The notes: generated by a model not told the origin, from the sequence alone. DNA of 64,000 nucleotides from Acuticoccus sp. MNP-M23 (GCF_031195445.1 NZ_CP133480.1:3340501-3404500), one strand, 5' to 3'. Positions 28,960 through 40,950 are shown, numbered from the stretch's first letter. Made by a program: numbers and translations.

Positions 28960-29918
28960 GGCAAGGTCTCCAGAATGCTGGCGGCGGCTGCGCTGGGCGC
29001 CAGTGTGCCATCCGCAACGGCCGCTTCCATGGCTTTCACCGCATCGCCCGCGTGCTGCGCCAGATAGTGCCGCAGACCGTCGGCCACCATATCGCGCATC
29101 CAGATCACGCCTTGCGCCCGGCGGCGCGCCGCAAGAGCCCCGCTCGCCTCAAGCCCGTTGCGGTGCGTGTCGATGGTCCGCCACAAAAGGTCGAGCCCGT
29201 CGCCGGTGGCGGCGGACATTGTCAGCACTTCGGGCGGGGGGTCCGACGCGAGGATTTTCACCGCGCTCAAAAGCTCGGCTGCGGCCTGCCGGGCAGCGTC
29301 GCGGGCGGAACCGTCCGCCTTGTTGACGGCAATGATGTCCGCCCGTTCGATGAGACCTTTCTTGATCCCCTGCAGCTCGTCGCCGGCTCCGGGCAGCATC
29401 AACGCCACAAAGGTGTCGACCATTTCCGCCACCGCCACCTCGGACTGGCCGACGCCGACGGTTTCCACGATGACGACGGAGTAGCCGGCGGCTTCCACCA
29501 GAAGCAGCGCCTCGCGCGTGCGCGCGGTCACGCCGCCCAGAGAACCGGCCGAGGGGGAGGGGCGGATGAAGGCGTCCGGGCTGTTGGCGAGCCGGGCCAT
29601 CCGCGTCTTGTCGCCGAGGATGGCGCCGCCGGTGCGGGTGGAGGACGGGTCGATTGCGAGCACCGCCACGCGGTGGCCGGCTTCGATCAGCATCATCCCC
29701 AGCGCATCGATGAGGGTGGATTTACCGACACCGGGGACGCCGGTGATGCCGATGCGGATCGCGCCGCCAGTGCGCGGCATCAACTCCTGAACGAGGGCGC
29801 TGGCCTTGGCGCGGTGTTCGGCCCTTGCCGATTCCACAAGCGTGATCGCGCGGGCAAGGCCCGCGCGCTGGCCGCTGGTCACGGCCTCGCCAAGTGGGCT
29901 CAGCTCCTGGCGCGCCAC
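28956..29918 (-). CDS. meaB: Methylmalonyl-CoA mutase-associated GTPase MeaB
   Basis: A 320-aa SIMIBI GTPase that protects and reloads adenosylcobalamin-dependent methylmalonyl-CoA mutase. Walker A is GVPGVGKST, with DPSSTRTGGAILGDKTRM, the VIVETVGVGQSE switch and VNKAD (guanine recognition). The N-terminal ITLVESARAEHR helix is family-typical. The start is uncertain: GTG 29918 is chosen (SD weak), which overlaps the lipoprotein stop by 19 bp; a second GTG lies at 29882. The frame to 30077 overlaps the lipoprotein and is rejected. Genes for both mutase subunits lie upstream on the same strand. Confidence 0.93.
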   Translation of the reverse strand: MARQELSPLGEAVTSGQRAGLARAITLVESARAEHRAKASALVQELMPRTGGAIRIGITGVPGVGKSTLIDALGMMLIEAGHRVAVLAIDPSSTRTGGAILGDKTRMARLANSPDAFIRPSPSAGSLGGVTARTREALLLVEAAGYSVVIVETVGVGQSEVAVAEMVDTFVALMLPGAGDELQGIKKGLIERADIIAVNKADGSARDAARQAAAELLSAVKILASDPPPEVLTMSAATGDGLDLLWRTIDTHRNGLEASGALAARRRAQGVIWMRDMVADGLRHYLAQHAGDAVKAMEAAVADGTLAPSAAAASILETLP

Positions 29919-30466
29919 ACGATGCGCTGAAGTTCGGCCCGCTGCAGATCTTCGGAGGAGGCGAGACGGTCGAACGGTCCGCCATATTGCGGAATGGAGA
30001 AGACGAGGGTCACGTGGTCGGCGCCGCGTGCCTTGCACACCGCCATCCCGCGCCACAAATTGTTGCCGTTGCGGCAATCCCTGCGGCGGACACCGGCCTG
30101 CGCCATCGACATGCCGATGCGCTCGCCGTTCGGCCCCTTGAGGTGCTGCGATACGCCGTGGATCTCCGAAACCGTGCCGCCGCTCTTGAAGAACTGCACA
30201 GCCTGGGTCTCGTTGATGAAGGCGGCATGGGTCCAGGCGGTGGTGTCTTCCTTGGCCGTCTGGATGGACCTGATGTCGACGCCGGGGGCGACGCCCGCGA
30301 GCGCTTCTTCGTTGTAGGGCGTTCCGGAGCGAACCGTTCCGGCGCCGTCGTCAGTGATCACGAGCCATGTGTCGGACGAGACACGCGCCGCCGAAAGCGG
30401 TTCGGCGGGCGGGCCGGCGACACAGCCGGATGCGAGAAGGGTGAGGCAGAGAAAAATGCGCTTCAT
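29900..30466 (-). CDS. Unknown lipoprotein
   Basis: A 188-aa predicted lipoprotein with a lipobox LASGC (residues 11-15) after a short hydrophobic signal (KRIFLCLTLLASG). No function is recognised. The mature part holds two further Cys (RDCRNG, VCKARG) and segments SGTPYNEEALAGV and DHVTLVFSIPQYGG. It sits between the small unknown gene and meaB on the minus strand with its end overlapping meaB, so it may be co-expressed with the mutase locus, but the association may be accidental. ATG 30466 fits the signal sequence. Confidence 0.65.
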   Translation of the reverse strand: MKRIFLCLTLLASGCVAGPPAEPLSAARVSSDTWLVITDDGAGTVRSGTPYNEEALAGVAPGVDIRSIQTAKEDTTAWTHAAFINETQAVQFFKSGGTVSEIHGVSQHLKGPNGERIGMSMAQAGVRRRDCRNGNNLWRGMAVCKARGADHVTLVFSIPQYGGPFDRLASSEDLQRAELQRIVWRARS

Positions 30467-30598
30467 GGCGCATCCTGCCTACCAGTGGCCGCTTGCGCTG
30501 TCATTGCACGCTTTCAGTGACGGCGAACGCGCCCTCAATTCGACCGATAAAATTGCGTGCGATGCCCCATGAGGGCCGTCCAGGAACGGAGACTTTCG

Positions 30599-30907
30599 TT
30601 ATTTTACCGGGTCGTCATGTCCCCAGGCCGGTGAGCGGGGTCCGCTATAGGGTTGCAGGTCGACGCAGAACCGATAGGTCATCACGCCGTCCCGTTCGAA
30701 GACGACATGCTTGGTTGCATACACAAGGTAGCGGATCGGCTTGTCCTCGGTGCCGATCCTGCCAATGCCATCAAGGCGATCCCAGCCATGATCGTCAAAG
30801 CGCTCTCCGACGTGGAGCGGCATGAAAGGATTTTCCGATTGAAATACGGCAACAGGCTTGTGTTCGCCGGAAATGTCGCAAATCACGAGTTCGTACAGAT
30901 CAGGCAT
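30599..30907 (-). CDS. Unknown 102-aa protein downstream of cdd
   Basis: A small cytosolic protein I do not recognise. It starts [21 protein letters not shown] and has HVGERFDDHGWDRLDGIGRI and VYATKHVVFERDGVMTYRFCVDLQ, consistent with a compact beta-barrel. ATG 30907 overlaps the end of cdd by eight bases, so the two probably share a transcript. The extension to 30940 is out of step with the overlap pattern. No nearby gene hints at its role. Confidence 0.55.
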   Translation of the reverse strand: MPDLYELVICDISGEHKPVAVFQSENPFMPLHVGERFDDHGWDRLDGIGRIGTEDKPIRYLVYATKHVVFERDGVMTYRFCVDLQPYSGPRSPAWGHDDPVK

Positions 30908-31332
30908 CCGGCTTGTGAAACTCCGCCGGGCCAAAGGCATGGGGGAGCAGCGCGCTCAGCGTCGTGACGATCGCTGGCGCAGCGGGGTCGCGCCGCTCGA
31001 TCCGGACCGCACAGTCCGGCCCGGCAAACTCGCTGAGGATCTGCCGGCAGCGGCCGCACGGAGCGGCCAGCGCACCACCGTTCATATCGGTTGCACTCCA
31101 GCCTACCACCGCCACGGCGCGAAAACCGTGCTTGCCGGCGAGCGCCGCGGCCATCGCCGCGTTCGTCTCGGCGCACAGGCTGAGGCCGTAGGAGGCATTC
31201 TCCACGTTGGCGGCGGTGAACACCGTGCCGTCCGCCGTCTCGATTGCCGCGCCGACGTGAAAGCGCGAGTAGGGCACATAGGCCGCTTCTGCCGCCTCGC
31301 GCGCCCGCTGCGCCAGCGCGATCATCGCGGCT

Positions 31333-31349
<17 letters not shown>
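30900..31349 (-). CDS. cdd: Cytidine deaminase
   Basis: A 149-aa zinc enzyme that deaminates cytidine and deoxycytidine in pyrimidine salvage. The zinc site is C59-A-E61 with C98-x2-C101 (PCGRC), and the YSRFHVGAA opening carries the substrate-binding Phe and Asn. The length is that of small tetrameric CDAs (about 130-150). GTG 31349 is chosen over ATG 31367 because AAGGAG lies six bases upstream of it; that ribosome-binding site is inside the end of mutB, which overlaps by 17 bp. The gene is thus coupled to the mutase operon although the functions look unrelated. Confidence 0.94.
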
Positions 31350-33474
<2,125 letters not shown>

Positions 33475-33476
33475 TT

Positions 33477-34895
33477 TCAGGGTTCCGTCCTGGCATCGGG
33501 CTCGAAGGCGGCGGCGGCGCGCACCGGGGTGACCGCGCCAGCACCCGGCACCGGCGCCGATAGCGAGAGCGCCGTGCCCGCCGCAGCCAGCGCCTGAAGG
33601 TCGGCAAGCGTTGCGCCGGCGGTGGGCTCGCCATCCGGTGGTGTTGGCGTGGCGGGCCGGTCGACCTCAGCAGGTTCGGGCGGCTGGTGCCGGGTTACGC
33701 CGATGATGGTGCGCTCCCGCGCTGCGGCGGTGGCGGCCATCTGCGCAAAGGTGCCGTCGGACAGCCAGGCCGGGTCGCCCGCGCCATTTTCTTGAAACAG
33801 GCGCCATGCCGCCTCCGCGATGGTGTCGGTCAGCATCTCGATGGTGCCCGAGCCGGCGCCGGGGTCGGACAGGCGGGCGATGTGCGCCTCCTCCAGCATC
33901 AGCGTCTGGATGTTGCGGGCCATGCGGGCGGCAAAGGGCGCGCCAATCCCGTCGAACGGCAGCACCTCGATGGCGTCCGCCCCGCCAAGCGCCGAGCCCA
34001 TTGCCGCGATGGTGAGGCGCAAGAGGTTTGTGTGCGGGTCGGTGAACGACAGCATCCGCGCCGTGGTGGTTGCGGTGATGTGGAGGCTGGTCGTCACGCC
34101 GCAGGCATCGGCGATCATCGCGTGCAGCCGGCGCATCGCCCGCAGCTTGGCCATCGTCGCGAACTGGTCGGCGTCGGCGCCGAGCGCCACGGAAATCTGC
34201 GGCAGCGCCCGCTCCGGGCCAATGCCGGCCTTGTCGAGTTCGGCCAGCATCGCAGCCATTGCGGTGAGCGCGAAGGCGATCTCGTGCGCCGGCGTTGCCC
34301 CGGCTTCCGCCGCAACCCGCCCGTCGGCGCAGAGCGCGGCCCCGGCAAGCTCGCGGTCTTCGTAAAGCGTTACGGCCTCGGCAAGCGGCATCGCCACCGG
34401 TGCGCCCGCAAATGCTGCGGCGCCATGCGGGTCCAGCCCTGCGTGGAGGGCCAGGGGGACGGTGCCCCGCTCGGCGCACAATGCCAGAACCAGAGCCAGC
34501 GCGGCCGCCCCGTTCGTGCCCGCCTCGATGGTGAGGGGGATCAGCTCCAGGCGGACGCCCTTCAGCGCGGCATCCAGCGCCGCAACGCTGTTTGCGGTGA
34601 GGCCGCGGCCATGGGCCCCCGGCGCACCGGCAAACACCAGACTGAGGCCGCTTGCGCCATTTTCAAGCGCAGCAACGGCGTCGCAGCCATCGTGGTCCAC
34701 CCGCTGCAGCGCCGTCCATGGCCCGGCGGTCGCGCGCCCGGCGTAGACGGGCTCGGCCGGCATCGACAGCGGGTCGATCAGGCCCTCGGCGCCGGTCAAC
34801 CCGATCTCTGGGGTGAGGAGGCTTTCGAACGGGGCGCCCTTCAGCGCCTTTTCCGCAATTGCGCGCCAGTTGTCATAGGCGCCAGTGTCAGCCAT
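33477..34895 (-). CDS. mutA: Methylmalonyl-CoA mutase small subunit
   Basis: A 472-aa partner of MutB, forming the alpha-beta heterodimer; it resembles the barrel half but lacks the B12-binding histidine domain. It opens [22 protein letters not shown], a family phrase. The C-terminal part from about residue 400 is Ala/Pro/Thr-rich, with no recognisable DxHxxG. This is shorter than the typical small subunit (about 620 aa), because the degenerate B12 domain is largely missing, a noteworthy difference. ATG 34895 has GGGAGG upstream. It is the promoter-proximal gene of the leftward locus and diverges from the M20 peptidase. Confidence 0.9.
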   Translation of the reverse strand: MADTGAYDNWRAIAEKALKGAPFESLLTPEIGLTGAEGLIDPLSMPAEPVYAGRATAGPWTALQRVDHDGCDAVAALENGASGLSLVFAGAPGAHGRGLTANSVAALDAALKGVRLELIPLTIEAGTNGAAALALVLALCAERGTVPLALHAGLDPHGAAAFAGAPVAMPLAEAVTLYEDRELAGAALCADGRVAAEAGATPAHEIAFALTAMAAMLAELDKAGIGPERALPQISVALGADADQFATMAKLRAMRRLHAMIADACGVTTSLHITATTTARMLSFTDPHTNLLRLTIAAMGSALGGADAIEVLPFDGIGAPFAARMARNIQTLMLEEAHIARLSDPGAGSGTIEMLTDTIAEAAWRLFQENGAGDPAWLSDGTFAQMAATAAARERTIIGVTRHQPPEPAEVDRPATPTPPDGEPTAGATLADLQALAAAGTALSLSAPVPGAGAVTPVRAAAAFEPDARTEP

Positions 34896-34960
34896 AGCCG
34901 ATCCTCCCGGCCGAAATTTACCGGCATTGGCGGGCGGAACGCAACTGGAGGAGCTTCAAG

Positions 34961-36337
34961 ATGAACGTCGACAGCATTCTGGCACACGTGGATGCCAACC
35001 TCGACGAAAGCCTCGAGCGTCTCTTCGCGCTCCTGCGCATTCCGTCGATCTCCACCGATCCGGCCTACACTGCCGATTGCCGCCGCGCAGCCGACTGGCT
35101 GGTGGATGACCTCGCCACCCTTGGCTTTGCGGCAGAAACCCGCGACACCGAGGGCCACCCCGTCGTCCTCGCCAAGGCGGACGGTCCTGCTGGCAAACCC
35201 CGGATCCTCCTCTACGGCCACTACGACGTCCAGCCTGTCGATCCGCTCGACCTGTGGCAGGAAGACCCGTTCGCCCCGCGTATCGTCACCCGGCCGGACG
35301 GCGGCAAGATGATCGTCGCCAGAGGCGCCTGTGACGACAAGGGCCAGCTCATGTCGATGGTGGAGGCCCTGCGCGCGATCAAGGCCGTCGAGGGCGAACT
35401 GCCGGTCCCCGTCACCGTCCTCTTCGAGGGCGAGGAAGAGTCCGGCTCCCCCTCATTGCCGGCATTTTTCGCCAAGTCGTCGGCGGAGTTGCGGGCCGAC
35501 GCCGCCTTCGTCTGCGACACCGGCATGTGGGACCCGACAACCCCCGCCATCGCCATGAGCCTGCGCGGTCTCGTCGCCCACGACATCATCGTGCGCGCCG
35601 CGAACCGTGACCTGCATTCCGGCCAGTTTGGCGGCCCGGCCCGCAACCCCAACCACGTGCTCGCAAAGATCCTCGCCGACCTTCACGACGAGGACGGCAG
35701 CGTCACCATCCCCGGTTTTTACGAGGGCGTCACCGAGCCCAGCAACGCCCAGAAGGCCAACTGGGACAGCCTCGGCCTGACGGCGGCGGATTTCCTCGGT
35801 CCCATCGGCCTCTCCGAACCAGCCGGCGAGACGGGCCGCACTATTCTGGAGCAGGTCTGGTCCCGCCCCACCTGCGAGGTCAACGGCATGTCCGGCGGCT
35901 ACACCGGCGCCGGCTTCAAGACGGTTATTCCAGGTGAAGCGCGTGCAAAAGTCTCGTTCCGCCTCGTTGGCGACCAGGACGCGATGAAGCTGCGCGCCGC
36001 CTTCAAGGAGTTCGTCGAGGCGCGCATCCCGTCCGACTGCTCGGTCGAGTTCATCGACCATGGCGCGGGCCCCGCATTTCGCGTCTCCGAAACCTGGTCG
36101 ATGCTGCAGAAGGGCGCGGCTGCGCTGGAAGAGGAATGGGGCAAACCGACGGCGATGGTGGGCATGGGCGGTTCGATCCCCATCGTCCACTCCTTCAAGC
36201 ACGAGCTTGGCATGGACACGCTGATGATCGGCTTCGCGCTGGAGGACGACAACGTCCATTCTCCCAACGAGAAGTACGATCTCACCTCGTTCCACAAAGG
36301 CATTCGCTCGTGGGTGAGGGTGTTCGCTTCGCTTTAA
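34961..36337 (+). CDS. M20-family dipeptidase
   Basis: A 458-aa two-zinc peptidase of the M20 family (dipeptidase/succinyl-diaminopimelate desuccinylase fold), hydrolysing dipeptides in the cytosol. Metal-site motifs are GHYDVQPVD (H and catalytic Asp), ACDDKGQ (bridging Asp), EGEEESGSP (catalytic Glu and Zn ligand), a later CDTG and a C-terminal ALEDDNVHSPNE with a Zn-ligand His. ATG 34961 has GGAGGAG seven bases upstream. It is divergent from mutA across 65 bp and ends 110 bp before the GSCFA gene. The substrate is not known. Confidence 0.93.
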   Translation: MNVDSILAHVDANLDESLERLFALLRIPSISTDPAYTADCRRAADWLVDDLATLGFAAETRDTEGHPVVLAKADGPAGKPRILLYGHYDVQPVDPLDLWQEDPFAPRIVTRPDGGKMIVARGACDDKGQLMSMVEALRAIKAVEGELPVPVTVLFEGEEESGSPSLPAFFAKSSAELRADAAFVCDTGMWDPTTPAIAMSLRGLVAHDIIVRAANRDLHSGQFGGPARNPNHVLAKILADLHDEDGSVTIPGFYEGVTEPSNAQKANWDSLGLTAADFLGPIGLSEPAGETGRTILEQVWSRPTCEVNGMSGGYTGAGFKTVIPGEARAKVSFRLVGDQDAMKLRAAFKEFVEARIPSDCSVEFIDHGAGPAFRVSETWSMLQKGAAALEEEWGKPTAMVGMGGSIPIVHSFKHELGMDTLMIGFALEDDNVHSPNEKYDLTSFHKGIRSWVRVFASL

Positions 36338-36447
36338 AAAAACAATTTATGGAACGGTCATGTTCTGTTCAGGCGGGTATCCGGAAGGATGCGTCCCTGC
36401 AGCGATAATCCTGCTGCTTTTGTGCAACGCGTGGCAGGTAAGGGTCC

Positions 36448-37566
36448 TTGACCGAACAGACGACGTCCTCCGCGCCACTCGACATGCTGGATATCGTGGC
36501 TGGCGGCGAAGGCTCCATGTCTGCCGGTGAGGCATACCGGCAGGCCCGCGACAACACCGCCCGCAAATATCCGGATGGCGCCGACAGGCGCCTCCGCAGC
36601 GGGATGCTTGCCCCCACGTTGCGGCCCTCATTCCAGCTGGCGCCGGGCTCCACCGTCCTCACCATCGGCTCGTGTTTCGTGCGCAACGCGGAGGCGCCGC
36701 TGCTTGCCGCCGGGTTCGACGTGCCCGCAAGCCGGATCGACGCCAGCCGCGACGGCTTCACCGGCCGTGCCAACCGCATTCTCAATCAGTACAACCCCGG
36801 CACCATGATGCAGGCCATCGCGGATGCCCTCAATTCGGAGGCGATGACCGGCGGGATCTATCCCTCGGGAGACGATGGCAAGGTTGCCGACCTCGCCATT
36901 GCCAGCGGCCACGTCCCGGTCACGCCGGAGCGGGCGGTGGAGCGGCGACAGGAGATCCACACCTTCTACCGGGATGCTTTTGCCAAGGCCGAGACTGTCT
37001 TCATCACCCTCGGTCTCATCGAGCTGTGGGTGGACCTCGAAACCGGCATCTACCTCAACGACGCGCCGCGGCCCAAGGTCTTGAAGCGGATGGGCAAGGA
37101 CCGCTTCCGCTTCCTCGCGCTCACGCCCGAGCAGTGCCACAGGCTTCTGACCCGGATGCTGGATGACATCGCCAGCGTCGGTCCGCCCAAACGCGTGCTC
37201 CTTACGGTCTCGCCGGTCCCGTTCGGCGCCACCTTCTCGCAGCGTGATGCGATCGTGGCCAATGAGCACGGCAAGGCGACACTCGTCCTTGCGGCGCACA
37301 GGCTGGCGCACGAGCGGGCCGAAGTGGACTATTTCCCGAGCTACGAAATGGTTCGCTCCCTTGGCACCAGCGCCTTCGAGCGGGATAATCTGCATGTCCG
37401 CGACAAGGTCGTGAACGACGTCATCGCCGAAATGCTGGCAGCCTATGTGCCGGCAGCAAAGCCGCTGCCCGCATCAGGATCGCGTGGCATCCCGTCGCTC
37501 CGGGGATACGCTAAGCGCATTCGCGGAATAGGCGCGCTCCGCACGAAGGTGCCTTCAGGGCGCTGA
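36448..37566 (+). CDS. GSCFA-domain protein
   Basis: A 372-aa protein carrying a GSCFA domain (SGNH-hydrolase-like, exact activity not established). The naming motif is IGSCFVRN at about residues 73-80; further family segments are NQYNPGTMMQAI, FITLGLIELWVD, LLTVSPVPFG and YFPSYEMV (with a likely catalytic His nearby in DNLHVRD). It starts at TTG 36448, supported by AAGGG three bases upstream. Homologs often lie in polysaccharide loci and may act as acyl transferases/esterases on glycans; here it stands alone. No membrane segment is visible. Confidence 0.82.
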   Translation: MTEQTTSSAPLDMLDIVAGGEGSMSAGEAYRQARDNTARKYPDGADRRLRSGMLAPTLRPSFQLAPGSTVLTIGSCFVRNAEAPLLAAGFDVPASRIDASRDGFTGRANRILNQYNPGTMMQAIADALNSEAMTGGIYPSGDDGKVADLAIASGHVPVTPERAVERRQEIHTFYRDAFAKAETVFITLGLIELWVDLETGIYLNDAPRPKVLKRMGKDRFRFLALTPEQCHRLLTRMLDDIASVGPPKRVLLTVSPVPFGATFSQRDAIVANEHGKATLVLAAHRLAHERAEVDYFPSYEMVRSLGTSAFERDNLHVRDKVVNDVIAEMLAAYVPAAKPLPASGSRGIPSLRGYAKRIRGIGALRTKVPSGR

Positions 37567-37834
37567 TGCCGTCGATTGCCCTTTCGGGCCACCGTCAGAA
37601 CTACGCGTTCTGCACCTGTGGCAAACCGGCACGGGCATTTCGCGCGGAGAGTGCCAGCTGTTTCCGAAGGGTGGGTCTCAACACCGCCGCGCGCACCCGC
37701 CGCAGCGGAACGGAACGGGATTTGCAGGCGCGTTGACGGCTTCAGTCGATGCCGCCATAGGCATCGTCGATCACTGACGCAGCGGTGCCAGCCGTTCGGC
37801 CGGCGCCCACTCCCGAACGATCAAGGAGAGCAAA

Positions 37835-38791
37835 TTGCTGAACAGGACACTCATCGCGGCGGCTCTCGCCGCGGCAACGGCGCTCGGCGCCGGCACAGCC
37901 GCCACCGCACAGGACAACTATCCCGACCGGGCGGTGGAATTCATCGTGCCCTGGTCGCCCGGCGGCGGCAGCGACACGCTGATGCGCATCATCTCCAACA
38001 ACGTCGAGCCGTTCCTCGGCGAGCCGATGCCCATCATCAACATGCCCGGCGTGTCCGGCACGGTCGGCCTCAAGGCCGCCTCCGAGCGTGACGCCGACGG
38101 GTACACGATCGCCCAGATCCACGAAGGCCTGCTGGTTGCCAACGCCACCGGCATGACGCCCCTCAACTGGGACAGTTTCGAGCCCGTGGCGCTGATGACC
38201 TCGTCGCCGCAGTACCTCGTCGTCAACGGCAACAGCGACTGGACAACCTTCGAGGAGTTCGCTGCCTACGCCAAGGAAAACCCCGGCGCGATCAAGATGG
38301 GCGTCACCCTCGGCGGCGTGCCGCACCTTCATGCGGCCATGATCGAAGACGCCATCGGCGCACAATTCTCCTATGTCGGCTATGAAGGCACCGGCGAGCG
38401 CATCCGCGCCCTCGTGGGCGGCAACCTCGACGCCGCCATCGGCGACATCGCGTCCTCCAAGCAGTTCGTCGACAATGGCGACCTGCGCTTCCTGGCGGTC
38501 GGCTCCGGTGCCCCCACCTCGGCTGCGCCTGACGTGCCGACCCTCCAGTCCCTCGGTCTCGACCTGGAGCTGGCCGTGACTCGCGGCATCGTCCTGCCCA
38601 AGGGCACGCCGGAAGAGACCCGCGCCGTCCTCGAAGAAGCACTTGAAGAGCTGTCGGCGGACAAGGCCTTCGTCGAGCAGCTCGGCAATGCCGGCGCCGA
38701 AGCGGACTATCGCGGCCATGAGGCTTACGCCAAGTACCTCACGACCCTCGACACGGCCATCGAGCGCCTGTCCGACAAACTGGGCGGCTGA
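37835..38791 (+). CDS. tctC: Tripartite tricarboxylate transporter substrate-binding protein
   Basis: A 318-aa periplasmic binding protein (Bug/TctC family) that captures a carboxylate or related solute for the TctAB membrane complex. A signal peptide (hydrophobic core residues about 6-20, Ala-x-Ala site near 25) is followed by the family opening NYPDRAVEFIVPWSPGGGSD, then GTVGLKAAS, and later LPKGTPEETR. The length is typical. The start is TTG 37835 because GGAG lies six bases upstream. Its TGA overlaps the tctB ATG by one base, and tctA follows, so all three form one operon. The substrate is unknown. Confidence 0.92.
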   Translation: MLNRTLIAAALAAATALGAGTAATAQDNYPDRAVEFIVPWSPGGGSDTLMRIISNNVEPFLGEPMPIINMPGVSGTVGLKAASERDADGYTIAQIHEGLLVANATGMTPLNWDSFEPVALMTSSPQYLVVNGNSDWTTFEEFAAYAKENPGAIKMGVTLGGVPHLHAAMIEDAIGAQFSYVGYEGTGERIRALVGGNLDAAIGDIASSKQFVDNGDLRFLAVGSGAPTSAAPDVPTLQSLGLDLELAVTRGIVLPKGTPEETRAVLEEALEELSADKAFVEQLGNAGAEADYRGHEAYAKYLTTLDTAIERLSDKLGG

Positions 38792-39384
38792 TGAGCGGCT
38801 CCACTGTGACCGAGCCGCCGGCTCCGAACGGGATGGAGGGCGCTTCGGCGTCCTCCGCACCTGACGGGGAGACGGCCAACGAGGCGCGCGCTGCGGAGCT
38901 GGCCAAGCTCGCGTCGTACGTCTTTTTTCTTCTGGGTGCGGGCGTCTTCTTCACCGTGTCGCTGGGACTGCCGGATTCCAGGTGGGAACCGCTGGGCGCC
39001 GGTTCCTTCCCGCGCATCGTGATGGGGTTTCTCGCTCTTCTTTGCGTCCTGGCCATCGCAGGGTCTGCGCGCAGGCTTGCCCGCATCGGCCTGCCCGACG
39101 GGCTTGCAAGGCTTTCCGGCGCGGCGTTCGTCGAGCATCGGCTCGTCATCAGCGTCTTTGTTGCCTTTGCGGTCTATCTCGCGCTCATGCGCCCGCTCGG
39201 CTTTGCGATCTCCACATTCCTGTTTCTGATTGTCGCCCAGCTCATCGTCGCCCGGCGCACGCTGAAAAGCGCCTTGATCGCGCTGGTGGTGGCGGTGGTC
39301 TTCTCCTTCGGGCTCAACCTTCTGTTTGCGAAGGTTTTCCTGGTCTTCCTGCCCCGCGGCATTCTTGGCGGGCTTCTGGGATGA
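38791..39384 (+). CDS. tctB: Tripartite tricarboxylate transporter small membrane subunit
   Basis: A 197-aa integral membrane protein with four helices, the small subunit of the TctABC transporter. After a Pro/Ala-rich cytosolic N-terminus (residues 1-45), helices occur at about 46-66, 77-95, 125-140 and 150-190. The GLPDSRWEPLGAGSFPRIVMG segment matches the TctB family. The ATG shares a base with the tctC stop. It ends 14 bp before the tctA start. Confidence 0.88.
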   Translation: MSGSTVTEPPAPNGMEGASASSAPDGETANEARAAELAKLASYVFFLLGAGVFFTVSLGLPDSRWEPLGAGSFPRIVMGFLALLCVLAIAGSARRLARIGLPDGLARLSGAAFVEHRLVISVFVAFAVYLALMRPLGFAISTFLFLIVAQLIVARRTLKSALIALVVAVVFSFGLNLLFAKVFLVFLPRGILGGLLG

Positions 39385-39397
39385 GGCGCACCCTTCC

Positions 39398-40900
39398 ATG
39401 ATGGACTCATTCCTCCTCGGCCTGTCGCAGATCCTGGCATTCGACACGCTGCTCTACATGGCGCTGGGTTCAGTGGCAGGCATCGTCGCCGCGGCCATTC
39501 CGGGCTTCACCGTCACCATGGCGATCGTGCTGACGCTGCCGCTCACCTTTGCCATGCCGCCGCTGCAGGGCATTGCGGTGATGCTTTCTGTCTATGTCGG
39601 TGGCTACACGGGCGGGCTCATCTCGGCAGCGCTCCTTGGCATTCCGGGCACGCCGTCCTCCGTCGCGACCACGTTCGATGCGTTCCCCATGGCACGCAAC
39701 GGGCAGCCGGGGCGGGCGCTTTCGCTGGGGGTGTGGGCGTCGTTCTTCGGCACCGTCATTTCCACCATCGTGCTTGTGGTGGCAGCGCCGCCGCTGGCGG
39801 CCGTCGCGGTCAAGCTCGGCCCCTGGGAGTATTTCTCCCTCATCGTCTTCGCGCTCACCATTGTGGCGAGCCTCGTTGGCGCCTCGCTCCTGCGCGGGCT
39901 CATTGCGGGCGCCGTCGGCCTTGCCATCGCCACCATCGGGCCGGACCCGATGATGGGCCGGCCCCGCTTCACCTTCGGCGTGGAGATGCTGGCGCCGGGG
40001 CTTCCGTTCCTGGTCGTCCTCATCGGCATCTTCGCCATCAGCCAGTTGATGAGCGAACTGGAAAAGCCCGATGCGGTGCGGGCGGAAGGGTCGCTGATCC
40101 CGAAAACCATCGAGTTCCACACCTTCGCCGTCATGCGCGAAGTGTTGTCACGGCCCATCAACCTCCTCCGCTCATCGCTCCTCGGCGTTTTCGTCGGCGC
40201 GGTGCCGGGGGCAGGGGGGTCGATCGCCAACCTCCTCACCTACGATCAGGCCAAGCGCGCCTCCAAGACGCCGGAGAAGTTCGGCACCGGCATCGCCGAC
40301 GGGGTGGTCGCCTCCGAGGCCGGCAACTCGGCCACCTCCGGCGGGGGCCTCATTCCGCTGATTGCGCTCGGCATTCCGGGCTCTGCGGTGGATGCGATCC
40401 TGATGGCCTCGCTGATGGTGCACGGCATCTCCGTCGGCCCGCGCCTGTTCCTGGAAAACGCGGACCTCGTCTACGGCATGTTCATCGCCATGGCGGTGTC
40501 CAGCGTTCTGATGCTGCTCATCTGCACCCTCTCCATGCGCTATTTCCTGCGCGTCACCGAGATCCCGAAATATGTGATCGTGCCGGTGGTGACGGTGTGC
40601 TGTGCGGTGGGCGCCTTCGCGCTCAACAACCGGATCACCGACGTGTACCTCCTCGGCTTCGTCGGCCTTCTCGGCTACATCATGAAGCGGCTGGATTATC
40701 CGCTGGCACCGCTGGTGCTGGGTGTCATTCTGGGCCCGATCGCCGAAACCAACCTCCGCCGCGCGCTGATGAGCGATGCCGACTGGTCGACATTCCTCAC
40801 ACGGCCCATCTCGGCGGCCCTCCTGGCCGCTGCCGTTCTGTCGGTGGCGTGGAGCGTGCGCAGCCACATGAAGCGCCGCCGCGCCGCGCCTGCCGCCTGA
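39398..40900 (+). CDS. tctA: Tripartite tricarboxylate transporter large membrane subunit
   Basis: A 500-aa permease with about twelve helices, the large subunit of the sodium-dependent TctABC carrier. Family sequences are GSVAGIVAAAIPGFTVTMAI, SVYVGGYTGGLISAALLGIPGTPSSVATTFD, the second conserved GLIPLIALGIPGSAVDAILMASL, and ILGPIAETNLRRAL at the C-terminus. ATG 39398 is chosen; the longer extension starts inside tctB. GAGG is about eleven bases upstream. A 15-bp inverted repeat follows the stop. With tctC and tctB it forms a complete transporter. Confidence 0.93.
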   Translation: MMDSFLLGLSQILAFDTLLYMALGSVAGIVAAAIPGFTVTMAIVLTLPLTFAMPPLQGIAVMLSVYVGGYTGGLISAALLGIPGTPSSVATTFDAFPMARNGQPGRALSLGVWASFFGTVISTIVLVVAAPPLAAVAVKLGPWEYFSLIVFALTIVASLVGASLLRGLIAGAVGLAIATIGPDPMMGRPRFTFGVEMLAPGLPFLVVLIGIFAISQLMSELEKPDAVRAEGSLIPKTIEFHTFAVMREVLSRPINLLRSSLLGVFVGAVPGAGGSIANLLTYDQAKRASKTPEKFGTGIADGVVASEAGNSATSGGGLIPLIALGIPGSAVDAILMASLMVHGISVGPRLFLENADLVYGMFIAMAVSSVLMLLICTLSMRYFLRVTEIPKYVIVPVVTVCCAVGAFALNNRITDVYLLGFVGLLGYIMKRLDYPLAPLVLGVILGPIAETNLRRALMSDADWSTFLTRPISAALLAAAVLSVAWSVRSHMKRRRAAPAA

Positions 40901-40909
40901 CACGCCGCG

Positions 40910-40950
40910 CCATGACATTGCCGGCGCCTCGCGCCCCGGCAATGTCATGG
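40910..40950 (+). terminator. 15-bp inverted repeat ending the tct operon
   Basis: CCATGACATTGCCGG (40910-40924) pairs perfectly with 40936-40950 around an 11-base loop, ten bases after the tctA stop. Only TTTG follows, so it may be an intrinsic terminator of moderate strength or a transcript-end stabiliser. Confidence 0.6.
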
